A stretch of 64,000 nt of DNA, from assembly GCA_023078555.1 (NCBI GenBank), contig CM041199.1, positions 3,911,315 to 3,975,314 on the forward strand, read 5' to 3'. Source of the DNA: Ulva prolifera (Eukaryota; Chlorophyta; Ulvophyceae; Ulvales; Ulvaceae). Each line of letters starts with the position of its first letter. The first letter of the stretch is position 1. The notes beneath the pieces were generated by a model that was given only the letters and a program-made list of their open reading frames with translations, searched no databases and was not told the origin of the DNA. Positions 1 through 10,984 of this stretch are shown here, one piece after another. Both the position numbers and the translations under genes were made by a program.

Positions 1-3000
1 ACATGGCATGCATGGAACATCATGCATCAAAGACTCAGAGGCTGCCTGCAATCTAGCTCATACAAGGGCAGATCTCTGCAGGGGCCAGGAGTGCAGGAGG
101 AGGAGGAGGAGTCAAGTGAGGGGGGAGGGGCGGAAGCGGGGGCGCACCAGGACGACGGTCTCGAGGTTGCCGAGCTCGGCGGTGTCAAAGATGATGTCCA
201 GCAGCGAGTCGCAGTCCTCTCCCGTCGGGGCTGGAGCTGGCTCCTCGGCAGGGGTGTCCACAGGGTCCTCAACGGGGTCCTCCACAGGGTCCTCCACAGG
301 GGCCTCAACCGGATCCTCTGCAGGGGTGTCGACGGGGGTGTCGACGGGGGGATCGGCGGGGGGCTCCCCGCTGCCGGGGATGAGCACCTCGGAGATGATG
401 TGGATGACACCCTTGCAGGACATGATGTCGGCGGTCACGACGGTCGCCACGGTGCCGCCGTCGGCGGCGGTGAAGGTGACGGTGCCGCCAGAGACGGACA
501 CGGTGAGCTCCTCGCCGCCGAGGGTCTTGACGGTCTGGCCATCGGTCAGGTCAGCAGCCTTGACGGCGCCCTTGATGACGTGGCGCTTCAAGATCTGCAT
601 GCATGATACTCAGTCAGACGGGCCGCAACGTCTAGGGACATAAATCGGAGATAGGACAGCAGTGGCATGGGCTGGCAACGCGTGGAGGCCTGCTCCAGGA
701 CAGCCATACCAAAAACTGCGGATCAGCAGATTGAGCATCTGGCACGTAGTAGGGAGCCATTCCAGCCGCACTGAGCAACAGCACTGGATCGGTGGGACTG
801 CACTCCTACATCTACAGCGCCGAAAGCGGATTCGGACTGTGCATTTGAGATACGCATTCACGACCGAGAGTCGGCAAGCCTGTTTTGCTCCAGATTTTGA
901 TCCATGCTCCAGCTGATTGCGGTGCGTATCTATTACAATAGTCATGAAAATATTATTGGTGTTGTTTGATTGATTCTGTGTCGGAGGCGACGCAAGGCGG
1001 TACACAGTCGGTCAGCGGTGCGGGGCGGAACGAGGGCCGCACTGTGTCGGCATCGGTGAGCTGCTCGACGGGCAGGCCAGCGTTGGTGGGGGCCAGCAGC
1101 GTCAGCTCCGCGCTGGGGTTCGCCAGCAGCTCCACAATCTTCGGGGCGCCCTGCAAGATCCACACACAGACCTGAGGAACTGACTGCTGTGTCAGCGCTG
1201 TAACAAGGCGCACACGGTCAGTGCCTCGCACGCAGACGGCGTGGGCATTCAAGTTGCCGAATGACCACAAGCTGCATAACAGTCGTCCCAGTACAAATGC
1301 GGGCAGGCAGAACAACACACACACACCCGCCGTTGCGCCTGCATACCGCGCACCCACAGACTCCCACACAGCATTGCATATGCGAGCATGGCATCTCAGC
1401 AGGTGCAGTGCCAGAACAGCATCCAGCGTGGCGATGTCCCCCCATGCATCGTACCACGTTCCCCCACAACAGACCTTGCACGTCACATTCTGCATCACAG
1501 CCAGCAGGAGGGAGAGTGTGCCGTGGCGCAGAAGTCATCACAGCGTCAGGTGCGAGGTTTGGTTTGGTTTGGTTGCAGGGGGGGCAGGGGCGCACCAGGA
1601 TGACGGTCTCGAGGTTGCCGAGCTCGCCGGACTCGATCACAAGGTCCAGCAGCGAGCCGCAGTCGGGCGCCGGCTCCACAGGGCCCTCCACGGGGTCCTC
1701 CACAGGGAACTCCACGGGCTCTTCGACGGGGGGTGCAGTGCCTTCGCCGTCGCCCTCCAGCACGCCGTCGGCGCCCTCGTCGTCGCCAGGCACGTCGGGG
1801 GTGGGGGCGTCCACAGGCTCCTCGACGTCGTCCTCATCGCCGTCACCCTCGTCGTCGTCACCCTCGTCGTCATCGTCACCGCCCTCTGAGCCCCCCTCCT
1901 TGCCGGCCTCATCGTCGTCGCCCTCATCGTCGTCGCCCTCATCGTCGTCGTCCCCGTCATCGTCGCCGTCATCAACAGGAACTTCGATGGGGTCGTCCAC
2001 GGGCGGGAAGCGGCCCTCGCCGCCACCCTCGAAGATGCCGTCATCGCCTTCGCCGCCGATCGGCACGCCACCCTTGCTCCCTTCGCCGCTGCCCTCGAGA
2101 ATGCCGTCGGCGCCCTCGTCGTCGCTCGGGATGCCACCCTTGCTCCCCTCGACACCATCGTCACCATAATCGCCGTCGTCGTCGCCATCGTCACCATCAT
2201 CGGACATGTCGGGTACGTCCGGCTCACCAGGCTCGCCGCCCTCATCGTCGTTGTCACCGTCGTACGTGATGACATATCCGCCGTCCTCGTCATCGTCGTC
2301 GCCGTTATCGCCGCCGTCGCTGCCGCCTTTGTCGAAGCCGCCCTTGTCAAAGCCGCCCTTGTCAAAGCCGGCGCCTCCGACAGCATCGTCGCCGTCATCG
2401 TCGCCGTCGTCGCCGCCCTTGTCAAAGGACTTGCCGCCAAACTTCTTGGAGAAGCCGCCCTTGGCGCCGAGCTCGCCGCTGCCGCCCTTGTCCTTGCCCC
2501 ACCAACCGTTCTGGAAGCCGAAGGTGGTTAGCCTACGGCCGTTGCCACCGAAGCCTGCATGCCATGCGCCAGAGTCAGATCGTGGCGCTACTGCGCATGC
2601 TGCATTGCGGACATCCATATACAGGCGGGGTTGTGGATACTTTGTGATATGACCACTGGTCCGTGGACCCCTGGCCCATTGCGGGTGCTGAGGCTGTAGT
2701 GCAGTGATGCATCATGCATGGACATGATGTCCAACCTATAGGTGCAAGGATCTACAGCAATGAATCTGACGCTATCTGCATTGTGATCCGGCACAGGTAT
2801 GTGGCAAAACTGCCGAGGACCCACGCAGGGCGAGAACTCGGACCACAACTGTTAGAGCCAGGATCTCTTGGGGATGGGGCGCTTCTTCAGTTCAACACAT
2901 CCAAGATGCATACACACATTCACCCCAGGGTGGGTTCGGATACGGATTCGTGCATTTTGTGCGATTGAGCCCATTGATATTGTGTTCACGGCTCACAGAG

Positions 3001-4655
3001 TGAATCTTGCGCACTCCATTCACTCTGTCAGCCGTGAACATCCCGGACTGGTGCTTTCTTTGCCACACAGACTCACATGAACACAGCCACTGGCAAGGAG
3101 GCAGGCAGCACCACACACTCTACCACACAGTGGCACATGAGCACGGTGTCATAAGCTTTATAAGTGCACCCACTGTCACAGCTGCATGGAAGCAGACAGC
3201 TATCCAAACATCTGCAGGGCGTGTGCTGAAGGGATTCGTCATGCCAGCGAAGCCCAGGGGCCCTGGCTGCAGGTGGACATGGCAGCGAGAGCTGAGTCCG
3301 GGCATAGTCGCAGCATAGTAGGCGCGCTGGATGGGCGATATGACAGGCTGGGGCCACACGAGACGAGGCCGGCTGCAGAGAATTTAATCATCAGCGCGGT
3401 CACTTACATGAGCTCTGTCGTGGCGCAGTTAGTCACGGTGAAACGGCGTCGCTATGCTTGCGGCGACCGGTCCTGTTCACGGGGAAGCTGCCGTGGCATG
3501 CACGGCGAGTGACGTGGCAGGCGATGTACACCACGTGCACCATAATCCCTGTAGGTCGTGATGTCTTGGGATCTTCCAACATGGGTGACGTGGCACCATT
3601 GACAGCTCAAGAGCGCCGCAATCGCATGTATTGGCACCAGATCCAGGATAAGCTTCGTGCGATAGGAACATGCAACGCGTGGATGCGAAGGCGCTGTTCT
3701 TGAGCTGCAAGCAGGTCGTGGGTGCACGGGTTCAAACTCCAATACAGGCGTTATAACTATAGCAATTGCGTTGGGTTGCATGCTCGCTGAACAATACGAT
3801 CTTCCATGGTGCGAATGCATCGCAGTCACGGACGCATTGCATTGCAAAGCAGCGTCACATCAGCGCTGGTGGGCATGTACAGGGTGCACACGATATGCAT
3901 GCACTCCACGGCCCACGCGGAAAACGATCGTCTTCCTGAGGGCAGGACTGCGCGGAGCAAACACACAACGGCTTCGGATGATATGTCAGAATACGGCCCA
4001 ATGACTCGACTACTTCGCGAGGTCAGCTCGAGCTGCGGGCACGCCCAGTGAAAGTCTCACTCGGACCAGCGTAGCTATTGCATGCATAGGCACATCCTCA
4101 TGCATGTGGCCCGTCGCAGTAGAACCGGACCAACGTAAGGTGCCTGTGTGCGTTATCCATGTGCACACGTCCCGGCGGCCAAGACTAAGTGAATGGGCTG
4201 TGTGTGCCTCTACTGATGGCCCGTGAATACATCGGCTCGCTGGCACAGCGCAGCTTCAGGAACTGTGCACCGCCTGCAGCTGCCTTGTTTGAATTTGTAC
4301 GTGCTGCACGTGCGCATCAGCCACCGGCATTCGCTCTGCCTGGACAAGACCTGAGCTGGAGGCCTCGCCATGCATCAATGCGACTCAGCGGCATGAGAGA
4401 GATGACCAGCAGCAGCGGGCTTGACGCCAATGCCAATGCCGGGCTCCAGAGGACCCATGGTCTCGAGAGCGACTAGCGACGGCGTGAAACTATTGCAGAC
4501 GTTTGATGCACGCATGCGTTGACTATCGCGCAGTGCTCGTGCAGCGCAGGCAGGGCCTGCTCGCGTGGTGCGCGATCCGGGGGCGCACCGAATTGGCCTT
4601 CGGCCTGCGTCAAGCAGGCCGCTAACGCCAGAAGCGCCATGAACAGTAGCCTCAT
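1..4655 (-). CDS. secreted multi-domain fasciclin (FAS1) protein, 3' end beyond window
   Basis: Exons on the minus strand: 4589-4655, 1596-2554, 1043-1150, 148-594, then off the left edge; all intron phases agree. Exon 1 encodes a signal peptide (start MRLLFMALLALAACLTQAEG) and ends at a G|GTGCGC donor in phase 1. Exon 2 begins with a Gly-rich segment, then about 260 residues very rich in Asp, Glu and Gly with FDKGG repeats, then the start of a FAS1 domain (SLLDLVIESGELGNLETV, about residue 322). Exons 3 and 4 complete it: the LTLLAPTNAG motif, the HVIKGAVKAADLTDG motif, and the closing ADIMSCKGVIHIISEVLIP. A Pro-Val-Asp/Glu linker follows, and a second FAS1 domain begins with the same SLLD motif at the end of exon 4. 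FAS1 domains occur in extracellular adhesion and cell-wall proteins; an extracellular role here is inference. The 2-kb first intron rests on matching phase and the signal peptide. Confidence 0.75.
2983..3040. repeat. 23-bp-arm hairpin inside fasciclin intron 1
   Basis: The left arm 2983-3005 and right arm 3018-3040 are reverse complements with a single mismatch, around a 12-nt loop. It lies in the long first intron of the fasciclin gene. It could be a tiny inverted-repeat element or a cruciform-forming palindrome; no protein or known RNA family is suggested. Confidence 0.7.
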
Positions 4656-5648
4656 GGCTCCTCCTGTCTCGTAAACGCGAACAACTTGCCTCGAAGAATG
4701 CACTTGCCTCTTCAGGATCTAATTCTATCAAATGAGCGCCTGGGAAGACTGTGAACAGCAATCGGTACCTCTAAGCCAGATCTCTTCTGACGACGAGTAC
4801 CGAACAATAAATTGCCACTCAACAGAGAGGTCAATCCTTAACAGTTGACCTGGCTGCGGACCGCAGTTCATATATCTACCGTTGCGGAATCCGATCGCTG
4901 CAGTGCTGCACGCCAGGCCACCGCTGGATGTCCCGTAATCTCGCAGGACAAATCAGTCATGGCTTTGGGTGCTTCCGCATCCGTGACTCAGCTGACTAAA
5001 CCGGCGCCTGCATCCTGAGAGGCAGGGACCCTCAGTGTTCCAGCCTCAGCTGCATGAAAGATGCACTGTTCTGGTTGCTTCTTGAGTCAGGCCCGGGCCC
5101 TGGCAGTGACAGTAGTGCTGATGGGGTTGCATGCATGCCAGTCAATGGCCATGACAGGAGGCCTGCACAGACCTGGATCCCAGTCAACTAGGATCAATTT
5201 TGAACAGCAGGGGAGATTTGTCAACCAGGCTTTGGCCATAGTATGGTGTAAAGCATGACGTTCATGCTGTGTTCATGCTGTTCGGTGTTCCACAGGAGGA
5301 TCACTATGCATGCGCATGCAGTAGTTGTGCAGGCAATGTCAGTGCAGTCTTCAAAGCAACCTAACACCGCCCTTGCCAACTGGGATGCTCTATCTGCAGG
5401 GGGCTGGGGGAAGGTGTCATGTATTCTGAGCTATACTGAGGGCCACCTGCAGTGCCACCTGCCAGTGAGGATTTCTCATTGTAGCAGGCACCCCCTTCTT
5501 ATTTATTCTGCTCCTGTCAACCGTGTGATGCCCGGAGCGTGGAGGTGTCACTGCCCCCTACCTTCAGTCTGTGGCAACCATTCATGCAGGCAGCGGCTTT
5601 GGCAAATATCATACGACAGGCGCCCCTTCTGACACGCAGCTTGGGTGA
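4656..5648. other. upstream region of the fasciclin gene, no gene seen
   Basis: This stretch should contain the promoter of the fasciclin gene, which is read leftward from 4655. I see no convincing coding segment, no clear TATA box and no repeat. Short open frames here lack splice-consistent partners. Confidence 0.4.
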
Positions 5649-5795
5649 CTATAGCTATGTCATTCTTCTTGTCCGAGCGTAGTGGCAAGTGCTATAGTAT
5701 ACTGGGGAGTCCTACAGCTGGTGGCTATAGCTATGTCATTCTTCTTGTCCGAGTGTAGTGGCAAGTGCTATAGTATACTGGGGAGTCCCACAGCT
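5649..5795. repeat. 76-bp tandem duplication
   Basis: Two nearly identical copies start at 5649 and 5725 with the sequence CTATAGCTATGTCATTCTTC. They differ at only a few positions. The second copy is interrupted at its end by the SINE insertion at 5796, whose target-site duplication CCACAGCT is taken from this repeat. The duplication is therefore probably older than the SINE. Confidence 0.85.
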
Positions 5796-6088
5796 GGTAA
5801 AGTAAAGTAAATATAAATTTACTGAGCCGTATCCTATTGGACATTGACAACTCCGAATTAACGGGACCACATATGCCGAAGGGGTAAACCACCTGGAAAC
5901 CCCCCTCAGACGACCATACGCACCTCACAGGGCCTCCTCCTGTGCTAAGCGAGGTGGTCACGTACGGCCGTTTCGATTCCCCAAAGCGCACGCAGAATCG
6001 AACCCACGACCTCCTGAAACGGAGGGGGTAGCTTTTAATCCGTCCTCAACCCATTGGACACTGGCTGGTCGGCCATATCACTGGATTG
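5796..6088 (-). mobile_element. tRNA-Leu-derived SINE, full-length copy
   Basis: Read on the minus strand, the element has a decayed class II tRNA-like head (about 6067-5991). The head shows a D-arm-like GTCC...GGAC, a GGATTAA segment with AAG in the anticodon position, a long variable arm (CCTCC, loop, GGAGG) and a B box GTGGGTTCGATTC. Together these resemble eukaryotic tRNA-Leu(AAG). A unique body follows, then a 3' tail of TTTAC repeats. The 8-bp direct repeat CCACAGCT flanks it at 5788-5795 and 6089-6096. The T-stem no longer pairs, so it is not a working tRNA. Body and tail sequences recur at 55232-55318 and 61816-61912, which supports a dispersed family. Confidence 0.75.
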
Positions 6089-8322
6089 CCACAGCTCCCC
6101 CTCATATGGAGTAGCACATGTGTACTGTACAGTAACTGTGTTGAGTATTAGCTTTTGGAATAGTACTAGCTGTTGCGATGGGCCTGCAGAGTCCCTGTCA
6201 GCGTCTGGATGGTCAGCGGATTCAATCCATTGCAATGCGCCCAAGATGAGACCTCAGCAACACGATCTATGAGGACAGCGTGGAAGGATGAACATCTAAA
6301 GTTTTGTTCACTGCAGCACTGGATCAGCACAGCATGGGTGGCCTGCATGAGACCCCCCATGCACCTGCATCAGCTGCTGTGTTGGTCTTGCCGGCGCCGG
6401 GAGTGTTGCAGCCGGGCCGGGGGAGGAGGTGGGTGTCCGATGGCCTCTCACCGTGATTGGCCGGGGCCAAGAGGACGAAACGCACAGCAAGCTCATCACA
6501 TGCACACGCAGCAGCTGTTGCCTTGAATCGGAAATTCCGATCCTGGGCACAACACTACTAGATCCTTGGCGCAGCCACAGAGAATTTACCTGACCCTACT
6601 GTACGCAAAAAGGACGCACCAGCATGAGGGCCGCAGCACTCAAGACTGCAACCGACAGGCGGAACAGCAGGACAGCATCAATCGGCGTGTACTCAGCTGT
6701 CACGTCTCTGTGTACAAGCCGCAATGATGCCGATCGCAGCTGCACACCGGAGGGCTTTACAATTCGCAGTGGATCCGCAGCGATTATGGCGAATCCAGGT
6801 GTGTTGTACACGCCGGATTGTCACAGTGTTGGAAGACGTTCAAATGTTAACATCTGAATGGCTAGATGTGGTGGCATGAACTGTGCATGCATTCATGAGT
6901 GCTGCATTGTTGGTTGTTGGTGCTGCGTGGCCTCTCTGTAAGAATGGCCAAGATGTAGTGGCAGGCAGCATCGTAGGCACCACACAGTCACACAATCACA
7001 TTGACACTGACACTGCCCCCGACCGCAAAACCATATTCAACCACTCAGACAGTCCATGAGGCCCTGTGCGTCAGTTCCGGGTGAGCTGGGGCACTTCCAG
7101 GTTGCAACTGTGCCGTGTTGAACATGGACAGGACAAAGCCATGCGTGCACTTGCTAGTACCCAGTAGCCACTGATGTGCACTGGTGTCGTCAATCTGCTC
7201 TCAAGCTTAGGATGCATGCATAAAAAGTCATCCGCTTCACCACACGCACTGTGGCTGGTTATGGGTTTGAAACAAAGGCCGCAACTGCACACAGTTTCCC
7301 GCTGTGCATGGCCAATGCCAACTCCTCCACGACAGCTGGCACATCAATTCTCGCCACGACAGAAAACAGTGCACGTAGGTCTTCTGCGTTTTGGTGGATC
7401 ATTTTCCGCCAGGTTGTGTGGCACCCGACGTCTGGCCAGACGGCAACGGGAGACGGGGGCTAGCTGGGCACAATGGTGCGGGAACACCTGCCGTACCGTG
7501 AGGGACACTGCTCGGCCGCAGCTGATAATCACGATTCGATTATTCAGAGTGATAGTGGATGATTAAATCTAAGCGAGCGCTGTGTTTCGCAGTCAGCCGT
7601 AGCATCACCCGGGCGTCTCCGTGGTGCACGACTGGTCTCGACAACAGGGGCATGCGCGTATGCAGATTCGGAATCCCGACAGAGTGCCCACGATGCCGCA
7701 TGAACCTCCAAATTTGCGTACAGGCCATGCGTCAAGTTGCCGCAGCGAATGCATGCTGTCGCGATCATGCATCAGGCCAGCTCACCGTCGGGCTGAGTAG
7801 CTGCTGTCGTAAATATTGGCAACAGCAGGCTCCGAACACGAGGAGTACTCAAGCCACATGGCACAGGCGTTACTTGCGGGCTGCTCAGCGACCAGTTCCA
7901 GTGTGCAGCACATATCGAAGAGGCACTGGCTGGAGGGTCGAGCATGGTGCTGGAACTGCTGTGCAGCTGCCCGGGCTAGGTCCATTCACATTCACACGCA
8001 CACACGTAGGGGCTGGCAACCTCAAACTTGCTGCACTAGGACTTGCGGGCCTTTCAAATATTTGTTAGCAGGGCCAGGCGTGCACATGTCTGGGAGATAC
8101 TGTACAATTGTTGGGATTATTGCCTCAGTACGTGGGGATCCGCCTCCATTTTTGACAAGCATCTCTGACCCAATACTGATACAGCAAAAAGTCTCGCACT
8201 CTGATATCCGTGTGAGCTCAACCACCATGACAGCATCGTGTTGTAGAGTTCAAAACGTAGCAGGCATCTCCCCCAGCAGAGCAGCATGATGACATACCTC
8301 TGCAAGAATATGGCATTCCTGT

Positions 8323-8352
8323 GGCATAACTGCTACACCACTGGATGTCCAC
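8323..8352 (-). repeat. single copy of the CAATCCAGTGG short repeat
   Basis: On the minus strand the sequence GTGGACATCCAGTGGTGTAG closely matches one arm of the palindrome at 8696-8738 (GTGGCAATCCAGTGGTATAG). It appears to be a half-element without the inverted partner. Confidence 0.5.
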
Positions 8353-8695
8353 ATGGAGTCCTGTGACCCACGCCTGGCAGCAGCCGCCTACCAGCCTCCT
8401 GCTGGCTGGTGGCAGTGGCGGCTCATGAGCCCACACGCATGCTCACCTGCAAGCCGCAAGCCATTCAGAGCGACTCCCTCCTACATGTCTGTGTGGCCCA
8501 TTTCACCCCTTCCCGCGTATGTGAAGACGGTCCACAGGGTGAGATGGACCTTAAGCGAGCTAGCGGGGGCTGTCTCAACGCTGCTGCGAAAACCACTTGC
8601 AATGCTCACCTCATTCTGAAAGGACGGCTCCAGCGAGCCCAGGTGGTGTGCAGGATTCAACAGAGCATTGCCATCCAGGCATCTGAGAGACGGGT

Positions 8696-8738
8696 GTGGC
8701 AATCCAGTGATATGGCCGCTATACCACTGGATTGCCAC
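8696..8738. repeat. 43-bp near-perfect palindrome
   Basis: The arms start GTGGCAATCCAGTGATATGG and end with the reverse complement of GTGGCAATCCAGTGGTATAG, pairing at 19 of 21 positions with almost no loop. One arm matches the first 20 bases of the SINE at 5796-6088 (minus strand). It may be a short inverted-repeat element or two SINE 5' ends joined head to head. Confidence 0.65.
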
Positions 8739-10032
8739 CACAGGTCTACAAGCCGTGGGGCTGGGAACTGCAGTCGTTGAACTGCAGTCGTGGAACATGT
8801 GGAGAGATAACGGGGGCTGCACCTTTGCAGTTTCAGACTTGCAGGTGGACGCAGTCGAACACAATGTGGTTGATGAGTCTGTGTGGTCTGTTCCTGGCGG
8901 GGGGGGGGTGGGGGAGTTGTGTGAGTGCTTCTGCAGTGGCTTGTGTTGCAGCACTCCAGTGCTCCAGACTGCTGCAGCAGCAACAACATGATCATGCATC
9001 ATGACGATCATGCATAGAGGATGGTTTGTGCAAGAGCATCTTCAACCACATGTGCCCACATGCATGAACTGCGGCAACACACCAGTTGATCAGAGATTGC
9101 TACTGTGGTGACGACCGGGGACGATCTGACAGACAGATTGAATCTGATTCTGACTGTACCAAAGTCGAGTCTTCCTGTGTAGCCACAGAAAAATCCCAGA
9201 TGGACAGCCTGAAGCCTGTTCAGCTGAAGCAGTGTGTCACAGCATGAACAGCACACCTAGATACTTCTGAGGCTTGAGCTGTGATGTGAGGCCATAGCAC
9301 CAAGCTGACTACAGGTACTGTGCCTGTGTATAGGTAATATAGTCCACTGAGGCCACCTGCATGACAGAAAACCTTACAGGCAAGGCAGCTATGGATGGCT
9401 TGTAATGCATGCTGAAGTTCTGCGGTGCTTGACTATTTCTGTGATTACATTGCTGAGGTTGTGACTTGAGATGCAAGCAAGCGACAGTGTGACCTGACCT
9501 CCACTTTCACACAGACGGATCAACTAAGGGGAAAGAGCCTGCATAGTCATAGAGGTGATCTACCAATTCCATGGATTCCAACGTGAAGTTAGTCATGCAT
9601 TGAGCTGCAGCTAGTGTGCTGCACACTCAGCCCCTGATCATGGCCAGAGCATGTCTTGTGGAAGGGCCTGAGCACTTCTTCACTGCACTCACGAGCAACA
9701 GAGATTCTACCTTACGTTGCAGAGCCAGTCTGATTATCAGCCTCTACAAGACCCATACTGTGTTGGTACCGATTGACTCACCAACACCAGCCACAAATAA
9801 CTCTCTATCAACCATATTCAAGAAGCTATGTTGTGGTGGTGTCCATGCATGTGTGGTCATGATATCCTGAATGCATACTAGGACCTTGGCACAACTGCTG
9901 GCATAGGAAGAGTGGAAGGACCAGGTACATAATGATACTGCTGCCCAGCACGTTGAAGGATGTGGCAGTCGAACCTCCAGTGATCATGCAGAATGTGGAC
10001 ATCAGTCATGTAATGTCATGCTTGTCAAGGAG

Positions 10033-10123
10033 GATGTTTTCAGCATTTTTGTTCGCTGCACTGAGGTGCTGAATGCACATCCAGCACGTCAGTGCAGCGA
10101 ACGCAAAAATTGCTTAAAATGTG
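10033..10123. repeat. long hairpin, about 40-bp arms
   Basis: The segment 10042-10071 is the reverse complement of 10082-10114 apart from small differences, and pairing extends outward to about 10033 and 10123. The core is GTTCGCTGCACTGA paired with its complement. It could be a small foldback element or the precursor of a small RNA; the sequence alone does not decide. Confidence 0.65.
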
Positions 10124-10984
10124 ACAACGCGACTTTGGGGAAGATCTCATGTTTGGTCTGTAGAGTCTATTGCTGTTGTGCACTATTCAATCGGAACATA
10201 CCGGGTGTACGCTGCAAGTTAACCTTGACGTCTACGTAGAGGATGTCTGCCATTAAGCCTAAAACCATGAAGTCTGACTCTACAGATCATTAGCTTGCCT
10301 GTCAGGACGTTTTCAAGCCAAGTGTTCTGCCGGATGTGCACGGTGTGCTTGCCGCAGCGTGCCTCGTTCCGACGGAATAGCCATGATGAAGTTGATATCG
10401 ACCCCCCGATCTTGTCGTGCGCGACCAGTGTACGTTTTATATCAACGAAGTGCAGGAGATCGGTTGGAAAGCGTGCAACACCCAGGTAAGGGCAACAACG
10501 ACCCGAATCGTTCATGTTTGGCGAAAAGTTCCCATGACAATTCCGTTTATCTAACATCCATCAGACGTCTAATTTCAAATTCAAGCTGAGATCACAGCCG
10601 CCTGATTGGCGTCGATCCGTAGTGACCCGTGGTGGAAGTGTAGACTCTCTGCAATGCGCAGAGCTGGCTCGTGCAGAGCTCTGCCTCGTCCAAGCCCCAG
10701 GCCAACACTCATCGAACAGTGTTCAGACATGTGCAAGCACATGTAAACGCTGCGTCTCCATCCAGGTGCGTAGTCATTGCAAGCACAAACGCCGCTCCCT
10801 TCGATGTGAGCAGTTAAAGCACGGGTAGCCACATTCGTGGTGGATCCCTGCTTCTGAGAAGCAGGCACTGCTCTTTCCAGCAAAGGCCCCCCGCTCTGAA
10901 GAAATATTGCATGCAAGGTACTGGCTCGACGATTTCAGGTGTGGAGCTAGCTGTGACTTGCTGCCAAAACAACCGCAAGTCAAA

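Larger units (their letters stand above)
6097..10032. other. gene-poor region with short dispersed repeats
   Basis: No reading frame here shows a recognisable domain, and the longest (7559-8068, plus) has no splice-consistent partner. The stretch holds two copies of a short motif also present at the 5' end of the SINE (8323-8352 and 8696-8738). Composition is near balanced, unlike the GC-rich exons elsewhere. Confidence 0.5.

Noticed and set aside
1261-2169. Plus-strand Ser/Pro-rich frame of 302 codons
   Set aside because: It is the antisense of the Asp/Gly-rich fasciclin exon, and its composition follows from that.
3670-3745. tRNA-like sequence with a GGTTCAAACTCC B box
   Set aside because: No consistent cloverleaf could be drawn; probably a chance B-box match or an old tRNA-derived fragment.
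5991-6067. A working tRNA-Leu gene
   Set aside because: The T-stem does not pair, the acceptor ends do not match, and it is fused to a SINE body with a flanking duplication.
9060-9180. Possible further SINE copy
   Set aside because: Only weak resemblance around TGTGGTGACG and GATTCTGACTG; alignment to the SINE body breaks down.
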